DNA of 64,000 nucleotides from Solirubrobacterales bacterium (GTDB taxonomy: Bacteria > Actinomycetota > Thermoleophilia > Solirubrobacterales > Solirubrobacteraceae): NCBI GenBank assembly GCA_027306855.1, contig DAHUYZ010000005.1, forward strand, positions 1 to 64,000. Direction: 5' to 3'. This document shows positions 33,041 to 42,773 of this stretch, piece by piece. Below the pieces are notes generated by a model. That model had not been told where the DNA came from and ran no database searches. It saw nothing but the letters and a program-made list of their open reading frames with translations. Each line of letters begins with the position of its first letter. Positions within the stretch are counted from its first letter, which is position 1. The position numbers and the translations under genes are program-made.

Positions 33041-33352
33041 TCGCTTAAACGACACGGGTGTCCGGAGGCGCCTGCGGAACTGATCGCCGCCGTGTTCGCC
33101 CGTACGGCAACCTGAATTGGTACCAACCAGGCTGCGTGTTCCGGTGGGACATACGCCGGTGCGGGGCCACGGCCGTTCGACGGCCGACCGGGCGTGTGTT
33201 GCTGACACCGCGCTCTTGTGGCGCAGCAAGGGCAACGGCTGGCGCGGGTCGGCACTAAAGGACGACGCCAGACCGCGAGCCTCTACGGATGCGTCTATGC
33301 GGGCGTTGATGGACGCTTACTGGTTGCGTTGACATGGAAGAGGAGGTAGGAG
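33041..33352. other. No supported gene; junction flank
   Basis: 312 bp between the right att core and the next gene. Plus-strand ORFs (33058-33258, 33117-33332) have no motif and unlikely composition. TTGACA at 33327-33332 is near the next gene's ribosome site but lacks a fitting -10. Confidence 0.35.
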
Positions 33353-34027
33353 ATGTTCGGAGGAGAAAGCTCAAAGAGGAAGACACTCGACCTGGCCAAG
33401 ATCGCGGCCATCATCTTCGAAGCAGTCGGACTGCTCAACAAGGGGTCGGCTGACGCTCCTGCCGCCCCGGGGCCAGGCGAATCCAACGACGTTCAGCCGG
33501 TCTCGTCGAATGCGTTGAATGTCACACGTGTCGGAGGCGTCGCTACTCTGATCGGTGGCGCGGGAGCTGCCGCACTGACGATCTTCGGCGTAGACAAGAA
33601 GACCGATCCTCATTCGATCGTAGTTGTCGCCTACGCGAGCGTAGGGGTGATCGTGACCGGGGCGCTCCTGGCCGTCGCAATCATCATCGCTGCGGACATT
33701 CGCGCCCGCGCGACGATAGCGACTGCGACCTCGGCAGACGCCTCGCAAGCGCGGATCGACGTGAAGTCGGTGCATGGGCCAACCAAAACGAGCCTCGACC
33801 GCGCATACGAGTACGTTCTGCTGGACGCGGGCGAAGGAGATATCGGACTCACCCTCCCCAGCGCTGGCTCTTGCGCCTGGCAGCAACTGACCCTTAAGCG
33901 AACGGATGGCGGCGACCCCCACGGCGCTCGCATCCACGATCCGGTCTCCGCATCGCACTGGGATCTTTCCCAGCGTCACGCGATCCTCCAGCTTTACTCA
34001 AACGGCAAGGCGTGGACCGCCCTGTAG
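33353..34027 (+). CDS. Unknown membrane protein with C-terminal beta domain
   Basis: 224 aa; GAGGAGGTAGGAG precedes ATG 33353. After a charged start come two hydrophobic segments (VGGVATLIGGAGAAALTIFG, about 62-80; IVVVAYASVGVIVTGALLAVAIIIAAD, about 88-114), then an extracytoplasmic or cytoplasmic part with YVLLDAGEGDIGLTLPSAG and WQQLTLKRTD, a short beta-rich module like those on phage or lectin tails. No family recognised. First gene right of the island; presumably chromosomal. Confidence 0.6.
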   Translation: MFGGESSKRKTLDLAKIAAIIFEAVGLLNKGSADAPAAPGPGESNDVQPVSSNALNVTRVGGVATLIGGAGAAALTIFGVDKKTDPHSIVVVAYASVGVIVTGALLAVAIIIAADIRARATIATATSADASQARIDVKSVHGPTKTSLDRAYEYVLLDAGEGDIGLTLPSAGSCAWQQLTLKRTDGGDPHGARIHDPVSASHWDLSQRHAILQLYSNGKAWTAL

Positions 34028-34188
34028 AGATCACCCCATCCAGGTGATGTCAGCCGGGGTGGGGGGCCTAGCTTGAGCAGAAAGCGCTCTCGACGGGTGC
34101 CAGGACAGGCTTCGGCGGGACGACAGGCCGTCCCTGTCCGACGGCGAGGGCTCGAATGAACGTCATCCAGCGGCGAAAGGAGTCGGTC

Positions 34189-34701
34189 ATGGCCGATCAA
34201 CCTATTTTCGTTTTCCTTGCGGCATATGACGATGCTCGGGACGCGGAGCTCGACTATGAGGCGGTATTCGATCTGCATGCGGCCGGCGTGATCGGCACGT
34301 TCGACGCGGCGGTCATCGAGAAGGACGAGCAAGGCAAGGTCCACGTCCACAAGACCGAGAAGCCGACCCAGCACGGCGCCTGGACGGGGATTGCGGCCGG
34401 GGCGCTCGCCGGCATCCTGTTCCCGCCCTCGATCATCGGCGGCGCGATCGTCGGCGGGACGGCCGGCGGCGTCATCGGGCACCTGTGGCGCGGCATGTCT
34501 CGCTCAGATCTCAAGGAGCTCGGCGACGCGCTCGACGAGGGCCAGGCGAGCATGATCGTGATCGGACGGTCAAAGCTCGGCGAGAAGATCGAAAAGGCTG
34601 CCGCCCGGGCGCGCAAGACGAGCGAACGCGAACTGAAGGCCGACGCGGCACAGCTCGACGCCGACCTCCAGAACGCCACCAAGGAACTCGCCCGAGCCTG
34701 A
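34189..34701 (+). CDS. DUF1269-family membrane protein
   Basis: 170 aa from ATG 34189 with AAAGGAG 7 nt upstream (track start 34156). IFVFLAAYDDARDAELDYEAV then DAAVIEKDEQGKVHVHKTEK is the DUF1269 beginning; a Gly/Ala-rich hydrophobic hairpin (IAAGALAGILFPPSIIGGAIVGGTAGGVIG) sits in the middle, and the helical C-terminus (KLGEKIEKAAARARKTSERELK) is typical. Members are thought to be membrane-associated, stress-linked proteins; role unknown. Confidence 0.82.
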   Translation: MADQPIFVFLAAYDDARDAELDYEAVFDLHAAGVIGTFDAAVIEKDEQGKVHVHKTEKPTQHGAWTGIAAGALAGILFPPSIIGGAIVGGTAGGVIGHLWRGMSRSDLKELGDALDEGQASMIVIGRSKLGEKIEKAAARARKTSERELKADAAQLDADLQNATKELARA

Positions 34702-34744
34702 GGGCCTCTCCGCAGACTCCAAGCCCCAAAATAAGGTCGATCGC

Positions 34745-35461
34745 ATGATCGACCTGCACTGTCACATTCTCCCCGAGCTCGACGACGGCGCCAGAAGTCT
34801 CCAGGACAGCGTCGCGATGGCGCGACAGGCGGCCGACGACGGGATCGAGAAGGTCTGCGCCACTCCCCACATCCGCCACGATCACGACGTCCACATCCCC
34901 GAGATCGCAGCCCGCGTCGCTGCGCTCCAGGCAACGCTCGACCGGGAGAGCGTGCCCGTTCGGATCCTGCCGGGCGGCGAGCTGGCCGAGACCGCGGCCC
35001 GGCATCTCACGCCCGAGGAGCTTCATCGCGTCTCGCTCGGCGGCACGCTCGGCTGGGTCCTGCTCGAGCCGGCGCCCGGGCCGCTCGGTGACGGCCTGCA
35101 CGCGGTCGTTGACCACCTCGGCGCCCTCGGTGCCCGAGCGATCGTCGCCCACCCCGAGCGCCACGCCGGCGCCGACCTGGAGCATAGGCTGCTCACCTTC
35201 GTCGAACAAGGCTGCCTGATCCAGTGGACGGCCGAGTTCGTACGCGCAGCGTCAGACGAAGACCTCGTCCTGCGCTACGCCCGCGACGGCCTCGTACACC
35301 TGCTCGCCAGCGACGCCCACTCATCGCTCGCGGGCCGGCCCGTGCGCCTGGCAGGCGCCTTCGAGCGCCTGCGAAGCTCCTGCACGCCGGACTGGATCGA
35401 CTGGATGGCGAACATCGCACCCCGTGCGATCGTCGCGGGCGAGCCCGTCACCCCGCCCTGA
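34745..35461 (+). CDS. CpsB/YwqE-type PHP tyrosine phosphatase
   Basis: 238 aa. PHP-domain metal ligands are all visible: MIDLHCHILPELDDGA, ATPHIRHDH, LPGGEL, IVAHPERHA and LLASDAHS. This is the manganese-dependent CpsB/CapC/YwqE family, which dephosphorylates tyrosine kinases controlling capsule or exopolysaccharide export. No polysaccharide genes are in the window, so its partner is elsewhere or its role differs. Its 3' end overlaps the convergent PfkB gene by 14 bp. Confidence 0.85.
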   Translation: MIDLHCHILPELDDGARSLQDSVAMARQAADDGIEKVCATPHIRHDHDVHIPEIAARVAALQATLDRESVPVRILPGGELAETAARHLTPEELHRVSLGGTLGWVLLEPAPGPLGDGLHAVVDHLGALGARAIVAHPERHAGADLEHRLLTFVEQGCLIQWTAEFVRAASDEDLVLRYARDGLVHLLASDAHSSLAGRPVRLAGAFERLRSSCTPDWIDWMANIAPRAIVAGEPVTPP

Positions 35462-36410
35462 CGAGATCCGGCCACGGCTCCAACACGACGCTGTCGACCA
35501 GGCGGTCCACTACATCGCGCGACGCGCTGCCCAAGCCGCGACGCAAGAAGTTCGCCGCACCCGCCGCCGCTGCCAGCACGAGCGACCGCTCGAAGGACTC
35601 GCCGCTTGCCATCGCCGCGCCGAGCGCGCCCATCATCGAGTCCCCGCAACCCTCCCTGAAGCCGTGCTCGAAACGCGGCGGCGTCAACTTCAGCGCCTGC
35701 TCGCCGCGAAGGACGAGCGCAGGCTGCTCGCCCCTGGTGACGATCACCGTCTCCGCGCCACCGTCTCGCAGGCGCTCCGCCGCTTTCAAGAGATCTGCCG
35801 GCTCGGACACCGGGCCGCGCACCATCTCCGCAAGCTCCCAGTCGTTGAGCTTCGCGACGTCCGGCCCTCCGCGCAGCGCGCTGTCCATCCGCGGCGAAGA
35901 GAGGTCGACCAGCGTCTTCGCGCCGTTCGCCTTCGCGTCTGCGACGAGATCGCCATATGTCTCCAAGGGCAACGTGCTTCCCGGCATCGGATTCGTGACG
36001 ATGAGCCAGCCACACGCAACCGCTTCGGCACACGTCAACGAGAACAGCTCGTCAAGCTCATGGCGCGACGGCGGATCCGAAAGAGTCATCCCAACCAGCC
36101 TGCGCGCGCCCTCGCGCCGGTCGGTCACGTACACGCCGCTTGCCGCCCCCGTCTTCACGAGCCGCGTCTGCCCCGGAGCGATCGCCTCCTCCAGCAGGCC
36201 CTCCAGCAGCCGGCCCGACTCGCCGCCGAGAAAGCCGCACAAAATCGGAGTCGCGCCCATGTGAGCCGTCATCCGCGCCGCCCAAACGCCCTGGCCGCCC
36301 GCATGGAAGTGGATGCTCTGACGATCGGCGCCCTCCCGCTCGAGCGTGACCGTCAACAGCGGGTGCGGCGCGAACAGCGCCACCTTCGGGTCCTCGGGAC
36401 GCGCACTCAT
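35448..36410 (-). CDS. PfkB-family sugar kinase (1-phosphofructokinase-like)
   Basis: 320 aa. The signature FHAGGQGVWAARMTAHMGA (motif 1) and HGFREGCGDSMMGALGAAMA (motif 2, with the catalytic Asp of the GxGD anion hole written G-C-G-D) mark the ribokinase/PfkB fold. Resemblance is closest to the 1-phosphofructokinase/tagatose-6-P branch, but the substrate cannot be fixed; a related actinobacterial group phosphorylates other sugars. Last gene of a coupled operon with acyl-CoA synthetase and WS/DGAT (4-bp overlap). Confidence 0.82.
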   Translation of the reverse strand: MSARPEDPKVALFAPHPLLTVTLEREGADRQSIHFHAGGQGVWAARMTAHMGATPILCGFLGGESGRLLEGLLEEAIAPGQTRLVKTGAASGVYVTDRREGARRLVGMTLSDPPSRHELDELFSLTCAEAVACGWLIVTNPMPGSTLPLETYGDLVADAKANGAKTLVDLSSPRMDSALRGGPDVAKLNDWELAEMVRGPVSEPADLLKAAERLRDGGAETVIVTRGEQPALVLRGEQALKLTPPRFEHGFREGCGDSMMGALGAAMASGESFERSLVLAAAAGAANFLRRGLGSASRDVVDRLVDSVVLEPWPDLVRAG

Positions 36411-37864
36411 GACGGCCGCCCCTCAGCGCGCTCCCTCGCAGGGCCTCGCGAGCGTCCTCTTGGTCCATGCTGGCGCGAAGTCGCCGCCAGCGCCGCCAGC
36501 GCATCCAGCTCCTTCTCGACGCGCCCAATGATCCGATCGGGGTCGGGCACGAGCCGCGCATCGACCATCAGGCCGACCGTGACCTCGCCGCGATAGCTGA
36601 AGATCGCCACGCTCATCCCCACATGACCCGAGGTCGGTCCCCAAAAAAGTACCGTCCTGACAGGCGCGCCGGCGAGATAGATCGTCTTGCGCGGCCCCGG
36701 CACGTTCGTCATGACCGCAGTTCCCTTCCCCGAGAACATGTCCACCACACGTCTCTCTATGCCCGTAGGAGTCATGCCGATCGCCTCGAGGATTCCGTAG
36801 GAGACAGGGCCCTCGCGCGATGACTTGATCGCGTCCATACGCCTATGGACCGCCAGTAGGCGCCTATAGCTGCCGCTCGTCCCGACGGGCAGCGGCAAGA
36901 ACACGAGCCCGAAGCGATTGCCCAGCTCCCTCGGCACCGGCTCATCGAGCGGGCGCAAATTGAAAGGCACGAGCGCCTGGATCTCCGGCGCCGATCCTCC
37001 GCGCGCCTTCAAGTAGTGGCGCAGCGCCCCGCTGACCGCCGCCAGCAGCACGTCGTTGACGGTCGCGTCATGGTCGCGCGCGATGCGCTTGACGAGCGCC
37101 AGCGACAGCGGATCGGTCCACGTCACGCGCCGGCTGATTCCCGGCTCTCCCTTGATCGCGCTCGCCTGATCGGCGGGCGTCATGACGAGCTTGACGACCG
37201 TAGCCGCGTCGCGGGCGATCTCGCCCACCAGCTCGCCGGCGTGGCGCGGATGGGCGGCCACATCGAGACCCTGCTTGACGATCGTCTGGCCGGCCCTGCG
37301 CCCGAGCTCGACTGCGCCCATCAAGGGCCTGGAGATCGAGCGAAGCGGTCCATCACCGTCCACCGCCTCCCCGGTCGAGCGCGCGCCCTCGATCCCGGCC
37401 CTGCGGCTCGAGTCGGTGAGCGAGAGCATCACCCGCCCCAGCGCGATCCCGTCCGCGATGCAATGGTGCATGCGCACGATCACCGCGCACCCTGACCCGT
37501 AGTTGTCGAGGACATACACGTGCCACAACGGCTTCGAGCGGTCGAGCGGCGTCGTCATCATGTCGCCGATCAGCTCACGCAGCGCTCCGTCGTCGCCGGG
37601 GGCCGGCAGCGCCCAATGGTGGATGTGGTGCTCCAGGGCGAAGTCCTTGTCGTCCTCGAAGCTCGGCGCCAGCAGCGGCAGGCGGCTCTCGACGACACGC
37701 TTGCGAAAGCGCGGGTAGCGCTCGACGAGACGGCTCTCTATCGTCCTGCGCAACCGCTCGCTGTCGAGCGGCTCGTCGAACAGGAGCACGGCGTTTATAA
37801 CCATCAAGTTGGTGGGCCGGTCCATGTGCAGCCAGGCTGCGTCTGCGCTCGACATGCGGCTCAC
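36407..37864 (-). CDS. Wax-ester synthase/diacylglycerol acyltransferase (WS/DGAT)
   Basis: 485 aa. Opens MSRMSSADAAWLHMDRPTNLM, a family hallmark, and carries the active site HHxxxDG as RMHHCIADG (about residues 131-139); NVPGPRKTIYLAGAPV near residue 385 is the conserved C-terminal block. It uses acyl-CoA to esterify diacylglycerol or fatty alcohols, making triacylglycerol or wax storage lipid at the membrane. Sits between its acyl-CoA supplier and the PfkB kinase, all with 4-bp overlaps. Confidence 0.93.
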   Translation of the reverse strand: MSRMSSADAAWLHMDRPTNLMVINAVLLFDEPLDSERLRRTIESRLVERYPRFRKRVVESRLPLLAPSFEDDKDFALEHHIHHWALPAPGDDGALRELIGDMMTTPLDRSKPLWHVYVLDNYGSGCAVIVRMHHCIADGIALGRVMLSLTDSSRRAGIEGARSTGEAVDGDGPLRSISRPLMGAVELGRRAGQTIVKQGLDVAAHPRHAGELVGEIARDAATVVKLVMTPADQASAIKGEPGISRRVTWTDPLSLALVKRIARDHDATVNDVLLAAVSGALRHYLKARGGSAPEIQALVPFNLRPLDEPVPRELGNRFGLVFLPLPVGTSGSYRRLLAVHRRMDAIKSSREGPVSYGILEAIGMTPTGIERRVVDMFSGKGTAVMTNVPGPRKTIYLAGAPVRTVLFWGPTSGHVGMSVAIFSYRGEVTVGLMVDARLVPDPDRIIGRVEKELDALAALAATSRQHGPRGRSRGPARERAEGRPS

Positions 37865-39690
37865 GGCGGCGTCTCCGCGCGGTACAGCCCGTCGAACAGT
37901 TCGGCGTAGCGGTCGTACACGATCGAGCGCTTCACCTTCAAGGTCGGCGTCAGCTCACCGCCGGCTTGCGTGAGGTCGTGATCGAGGATCGCAAAGCGCT
38001 TGATCTGCTCGATGCGGGCGAGCTTGGAGTTGACCTCATCCACAGCCTCCTGCACAACTGCGCGCACGCCCTCGTCGTGGGCCATCGCGGCCGTGTCGCT
38101 TGCGAGGTTCAGGCGCTCGGCGAGCTTGGACTGCTCGTCGCGGTCGAGCGTCACCATCGCGACGAGATAAGGGCGTTCGTCGCCGTACACGACCGCCTCG
38201 GAGATCCAGCGCGTGTCGCGCAGGGCGTTCTCGATGTTGACCGGCGTCACGTTCTTGCCGGAGGAGGTGATGATCAGGTCCTTCTTGCGCCCCGTCACCA
38301 CGACGTAGCCATCGTCGGCGATCGCTCCGAGATCGCCCGAGCAGAGCCAGCCGTCATGGAACGTCTCCTGCGTCGCCTCCGCGTCCTTGTAGTAGCCCTT
38401 GAAGATGTTCGACCCACGCAGCAGGATCTCGCCGTCGGGCGCGATCTTCACCTCGGTGCCCGGCAGCGGCCGGCCGACCGTCCCGAGGCGCACCTCGCCG
38501 GGAGCGTTCAGCGTCGCCGCGGCGGTGCTCTCCGTCAGGCCATACCCCTCCAGGATCGTGATCCCGCAGGCGTCGAAGAACTCGAGCAGCTCGCGCGCCA
38601 CCGGCGCCGCGCCCACCAGCGCGACCCGCAGCCGGCGCCCGAAGATACTCCGCACCTTCGACAGCGCGAGCGCGTCGCCGAACCGATGGCGGGCGCGGCG
38701 CAGCGGCCCCAGGGTCGCCCCTTCGGCCTGTATGCGGCGGACCGCGCGAGCCTGGGTGAGCGCCCGCCTGAACAGCGTCCTCTGCAGCGCCGGCCCATCG
38801 TCGACCCTGCCGACGATCGCCCCGTGGATCTTCTCGTAGATGCGCGGCACAGCCGGGAAATGAGTCGGCTCGACATCGCTCAGCTCCGCCACGATCTTCG
38901 TCGGATCGCCACCCCAGAAGCACATCTGAGCGCCCACGTCGAGGATCACGATCTGCGCCACCCTCGCAAGTGCATGGGCGAGCGGCAGGAACTGGTAGAG
39001 GACGTGACTGGAGTCCAGTTGCAGGCGCTCCTCGTACATGCGGGCGGTGCTCAGCAGGTTTGAGTGCGTCAGCAGACAGCCCTTCGGCGGGCCTGTCGTT
39101 CCGGACGTATAGACGAGCGTCGCGAGGTCGTCGGGGAGCACCGCCTGCACGCGCTCGGCGACGGCGTCCTGGGGCGTCTGCGAGCCGCGCCTGCGCAGCT
39201 CATCGAGCGTAATCGCATCCTGCGCCTCGCCCTCGATCATGACGACATGCCGCAGTCGGGGGAGCTCATCGCGGATCTCGCGCACCTTCTGGGCCTGGGC
39301 GGCGTCCTCGCAGAAGACCAGATGCGCTTCGGAGTGGCGCAGCACGTATGCGCACTCCTGAGGGGAGTTGGTGTGGTAGATCGGCACGACGACCGCCCCA
39401 GCGCACAGCGCCCCGCAATCGCACAGCGTCCACTCGGCGCGCGTAGAGGACAGGATCGCGACCCGCTCGCCCCCCTTGACGCCGAGCGCGATCAGCCCGC
39501 GCGCTATCTCGCGCGCGAGCACCCCCAGTTCCGCGTAGGACAGCGACACGCTCTCCCCGCTCGCCCCGAACCGCATGGCGACATCCGCTCCGCGCCGGGC
39601 GGCCGAGAGGATCATCGCGCCGAGAGTCTGCGCCTGCTCGCGCTTGCTGTCGGCTTCGGTTGAGGATGCCTGCATGAGCCGCCCGCCCAA
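37861..39690 (-). CDS. Long-chain acyl-CoA synthetase (AMP-binding)
   Basis: About 609 aa. LVYTSGTTGPPKGCLLTHSN (P-loop), EGYGLTESTAA, and the C-terminal VTGRKKDLIITSSGKNVTP are the three adenylation motifs of FadD/FACL enzymes, which activate fatty acids via acyl-AMP to acyl-CoA. Start: TTG 39690 has CCAGGAG 10 nt upstream; ATG 39675 is the alternative. Product acyl-CoA feeds the overlapping WS/DGAT gene. Divergent from thrS across 214 bp in which I see no clear regulatory element. Confidence 0.92.
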   Translation of the reverse strand: MGGRLMQASSTEADSKREQAQTLGAMILSAARRGADVAMRFGASGESVSLSYAELGVLAREIARGLIALGVKGGERVAILSSTRAEWTLCDCGALCAGAVVVPIYHTNSPQECAYVLRHSEAHLVFCEDAAQAQKVREIRDELPRLRHVVMIEGEAQDAITLDELRRRGSQTPQDAVAERVQAVLPDDLATLVYTSGTTGPPKGCLLTHSNLLSTARMYEERLQLDSSHVLYQFLPLAHALARVAQIVILDVGAQMCFWGGDPTKIVAELSDVEPTHFPAVPRIYEKIHGAIVGRVDDGPALQRTLFRRALTQARAVRRIQAEGATLGPLRRARHRFGDALALSKVRSIFGRRLRVALVGAAPVARELLEFFDACGITILEGYGLTESTAAATLNAPGEVRLGTVGRPLPGTEVKIAPDGEILLRGSNIFKGYYKDAEATQETFHDGWLCSGDLGAIADDGYVVVTGRKKDLIITSSGKNVTPVNIENALRDTRWISEAVVYGDERPYLVAMVTLDRDEQSKLAERLNLASDTAAMAHDEGVRAVVQEAVDEVNSKLARIEQIKRFAILDHDLTQAGGELTPTLKVKRSIVYDRYAELFDGLYRAETPP

Positions 39691-39904
39691 ATCGGTGGAT
39701 CTCCTGGAGCATCACAGTCGCGGGCTCCCGTGCCATCCGCAGTAGGCACGGCCGCCGACCGTGGCTAAATGCTGATCTGCCGCGCTCGAGCCCCTGGTCG
39801 CCGGCGCCGAGTCTCGCGGCGATGGCGACTGCCGATCCGCGCAGTTCGCGGCCCGGGCGCACACGTCCTGCATCGCGACGATGGACATGTAGCCTGCACG
39901 AGCG

Positions 39905-41878
39905 ATGTCGATCACCGTGACACTCCCCGACGGAACCGCGCTCGAGCTTGCCGATGGGGCCACCGGCGCCGATGCGGCCGCGGCGATCGGATCGGGCCTG
40001 GCCAAAGCGGCGCTCGCCGTCGAAGTCAGCCACCCCGAGGTTGCAGATGTGCCCGAGATTCGCGACCTTTCACGCGCCCTCCCGGACGGCGCGCAGATCT
40101 CGATCGTCACCGGCAAGAGCGAGGAGTCGCTGCAGTTGATTCGCCACGACGCGGCCCACGTGCTCGCGACGGCCGTCATCGAGATGTGGCCCGACGTAAA
40201 GATCTCGATCGGACCGCCGATCTCAAACGGCTTCTACTACGACTTCGAGTTCCCCCACGGCGTCTCCATCTCCCAAGAGGACTTCCCGGCGATCGAAGCC
40301 CTGATGCGTCAGCACGTCAAGGCGGACGAGCGATTCGTGCGCGAGGACGTGCCCGTCGAGCAGGCGCGCGAGCGCTTCGTCTCAGAACGTCAGGACTACA
40401 AGGTCGAGTTGATCGACGACCTGCTCGCCGCCGCCGACCCGTCGCATCCGCTTCAGACCGTATCGCTCTACACGAACGGACCGTTCACGGACCTCTGCCG
40501 AGGCCCCCACGCGCCCAGCACGAAGACGGTCGGCGCGTTCAAGCTGCAGTCGGTCGCGGGCGCCTACTGGCGGGGCGACTCGACGAGGACGATGTTGACG
40601 CGTATATACGGGACCGCATTCCATACTAGATCCGAGCTGCAAGAGCACCTGGAGCGCCTCGAGCAGGCGGCCCAGCGCGACCACCGCAAGCTCGGACGGG
40701 AGCTCGGCCTGTTCCACTTCTCCGACGTATCTCCCGGCGCGGCGTTCTGGACGGGCGCTGGCACGAGCATCTACAACGCGCTCGTCGCCGTCTCTCGCGA
40801 GATGGGGTCAGCGCGCGGCTACACCGAGGTCAAGACGCCGCTCGTCTACGACTCCAAGCTGTGGCAGACCTCCGGGCACTGGGGCAAGTACAAGGACAAC
40901 ATGTTCACGGTCACCGCGGACGAGCGCGAAATGGGCGTCAAGCCGATGAACTGCCCCGGCCATGCCCATCTGTTCAAGAGCGTGCGCCATTCCTACAGGG
41001 ACTTGCCGGTACGCTACTCCGAGCCGGGCCTGCTCCATCGAAACGAGGCGTCCGGCGTGCTGCACGGACTTCTGCGGGTACGTCATTTCGCGCAGGACGA
41101 CGCGCACATCTTCTGCACCGAAGACCAGGTCGGAGAGGAGGTCGCCGGCTGCTTGGAGTTCGCGTTCTCGACCTATTCCCTGTTCAACCTAGACGTTCGC
41201 CTGGAGCTCTCGACGCGCCCCCAGGACCGGATCGGGACCGATGAGATGTGGGACCGCGCCGAGGGCGCGCTGACGAACGCGCTCGACGCCCAGGGGCTTT
41301 CCTACGAGCTGAACCCCGGCGACGGAGCGTTCTACGGCCCGAAGATCGACATGCACATGACCGACTCGCTCGGGCGCTCATGGCAGCTCGGGACGATCCA
41401 GCTCGACTACTCGATGCCCGAGCGCTTCGACCTGGCCTACACAGGCGCCGACAACGCCGAGCACACGCCCGTGATGATCCACAGGGCGCTGTTCGGCTCC
41501 TATGAGCGCTTCATCGGCATCATGCTCGAGCACACCGGCGGCGAGCTGCCGTTGTGGCTTGCTCCAGTGCAGGCAATCGTCTTGCCGATCTCAGACCGCC
41601 TCGGCGAGTACGCGACCAGCGTTCTACAACGTCTACGCGACGCTGGCGTGCGGGTCGAGTTGGACGATCGCGGCGAGTCGGTCGGCCGCAAGATCAGGGA
41701 GGCCGAGCTGCGCAAGATCCCCTACATGCTGATCGTCGGCGATCGCGAGGCGGCGGACGGCACGGTCTCGGTGCGCGTCCACGGTCGCCAGGACCTCGGT
41801 GCCCTTCCGCTGGAGGAGGTCGTGCGGCTATACTCGGCGGCCTTGACTCCCGCGATCCATTCACGGCGAAGCGCGTAG
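39905..41878 (+). CDS. thrS: Threonyl-tRNA synthetase
   Basis: 657 aa, full length. An N-terminal TGS domain (VTLPDGTALELADGATGADA) is followed by the editing/SAD domain (HDAAHVLATAVIEMWPD...C at FTDLCRGPH) and the class II core with MNCPGHAHLFK, RNEASGVLHGLLRVR (motif 2) and the anticodon-binding C-terminus. Charges tRNA-Thr. The start ATG 39905 fits the TGS domain; no strong Shine-Dalgarno is visible. First gene of a conserved thrS-infC-rpmI-rplT run. No T-box leader was recognised. Confidence 0.96.
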   Translation: MSITVTLPDGTALELADGATGADAAAAIGSGLAKAALAVEVSHPEVADVPEIRDLSRALPDGAQISIVTGKSEESLQLIRHDAAHVLATAVIEMWPDVKISIGPPISNGFYYDFEFPHGVSISQEDFPAIEALMRQHVKADERFVREDVPVEQARERFVSERQDYKVELIDDLLAAADPSHPLQTVSLYTNGPFTDLCRGPHAPSTKTVGAFKLQSVAGAYWRGDSTRTMLTRIYGTAFHTRSELQEHLERLEQAAQRDHRKLGRELGLFHFSDVSPGAAFWTGAGTSIYNALVAVSREMGSARGYTEVKTPLVYDSKLWQTSGHWGKYKDNMFTVTADEREMGVKPMNCPGHAHLFKSVRHSYRDLPVRYSEPGLLHRNEASGVLHGLLRVRHFAQDDAHIFCTEDQVGEEVAGCLEFAFSTYSLFNLDVRLELSTRPQDRIGTDEMWDRAEGALTNALDAQGLSYELNPGDGAFYGPKIDMHMTDSLGRSWQLGTIQLDYSMPERFDLAYTGADNAEHTPVMIHRALFGSYERFIGIMLEHTGGELPLWLAPVQAIVLPISDRLGEYATSVLQRLRDAGVRVELDDRGESVGRKIREAELRKIPYMLIVGDREAADGTVSVRVHGRQDLGALPLEEVVRLYSAALTPAIHSRRSA

Positions 41879-41908
41879 CAGCAGCTTGACGCGCAGCCAC
41901 GACAGCTA

Positions 41909-42559
41909 GTGCCGGTTCCGCGCAAGTTCGACCGGCGCCCGCCCGAGCGGGACCTCACGAGGACCAACGAGCGTATTCGCGTGCCCGAGGTCCGCGTCAT
42001 CGACGACGAGGGCAACCAGGTCGGCGTCATGAAGACGCCCGACGCGCTGCGCTTCGCCCAGGAACGCGACCTAGATCTGGTCGAGGTGGCGCCGGAGGCC
42101 CGTCCGCCCGTGTGCAGGGTGCTCGACTACTCCAAGTACAAGTACGAGCAGGCCCAGAAGCAGAAGCAGGCGCGCAAGCACCAGCAGCAGATCACGGTCA
42201 GAGAGATCAAGTTCCGGCCAAAGATCGCCCAGCACGACTACGACACCAAGAAGTCCCACGTCGAGCGCTTCCTGCGCCACAAGGACAAGGTCAAGGTCAC
42301 GATCATGTTCCGTGGCCGCGAGGTCACGCATCCCGAGCGCGGGATCGCGATCCTCGATCGGCTCGCCGAGGAGCTGGTCGAACTTGGCGTCGTCGAGCAG
42401 CGCCCGATGCAGGAAGGGCGCAACATGACGATGATGCTCGCGCCGTCGAAGGCGGTGCTGTCCGGAAAGGCCGATTCGTCAGTGTCGGCCTCTCCGGTGG
42501 GAAAGGCCGACTTGCCTGCGGTGGCTGTCGATGTCGCCGAAGACGGCGCCGTGTCATAA
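41909..42559 (+). CDS. infC: Translation initiation factor IF-3
   Basis: 216 aa from GTG 41909. N-domain [21 protein letters not shown], linker [18 protein letters not shown] and C-domain [26 protein letters not shown] with [13 protein letters not shown] are canonical. IF-3 binds the 30S subunit and checks start codons. An acidic/Ala-rich extension of about 30 residues ([20 protein letters not shown]...) follows the normal end, as in some actinobacteria. Upstream of rpmI-rplT. Confidence 0.95.
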   Translation: MPVPRKFDRRPPERDLTRTNERIRVPEVRVIDDEGNQVGVMKTPDALRFAQERDLDLVEVAPEARPPVCRVLDYSKYKYEQAQKQKQARKHQQQITVREIKFRPKIAQHDYDTKKSHVERFLRHKDKVKVTIMFRGREVTHPERGIAILDRLAEELVELGVVEQRPMQEGRNMTMMLAPSKAVLSGKADSSVSASPVGKADLPAVAVDVAEDGAVS

Positions 42560-42572
42560 TCATCGGCTCGTC

Positions 42573-42773
42573 ATGCCCAAGATGAAGACGCACAGCGGCG
42601 CCAAGAAGCGCTTCAAGGTCACCGGCGGTGGCAAGGTCAAGGCCCGCCACGCCTTCTCGAGCCACATCCTCGAGAAGAAGTCGCCCAAGCGCAAGCGCGC
42701 TCTCGCGGCCCCTGTGATGCTGTCCGATCACGATACGCCGCGCGTCAAGAAGCTGCTGGGGGTGGGCAAGTGA
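42573..42773 (+). CDS. rpmI: Ribosomal protein bL35
   Basis: 66 aa from ATG 42573 ([21 protein letters not shown]), the usual family start; the track's 42531 start adds 14 residues from the infC end. Contains [19 protein letters not shown] 50S protein; the last codons overlap rplT (GTGA). Confidence 0.95.
   Translation: MPKMKTHSGAKKRFKVTGGGKVKARHAFSSHILEKKSPKRKRALAAPVMLSDHDTPRVKKLLGVGK

Noticed and set aside
33001-33060. Second tRNA gene suggested by the T-arm-like sequence
   Set aside because: Only 21 bp match tRNA-Val; acceptor, D-arm and anticodon arm are absent, so it is an att copy.
32777-33115. 112-aa plus ORF crossing the right att core (GSNLGSNLSGSE...)
   Set aside because: It is formed by the terminator, the 35-bp repeat and the att core; the repetitive residues reflect DNA repeats, not a protein family.
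39691-39904. T-box or other leader ahead of thrS
   Set aside because: No T-box motif or long antiterminator stem could be recognised in the 214 bp.
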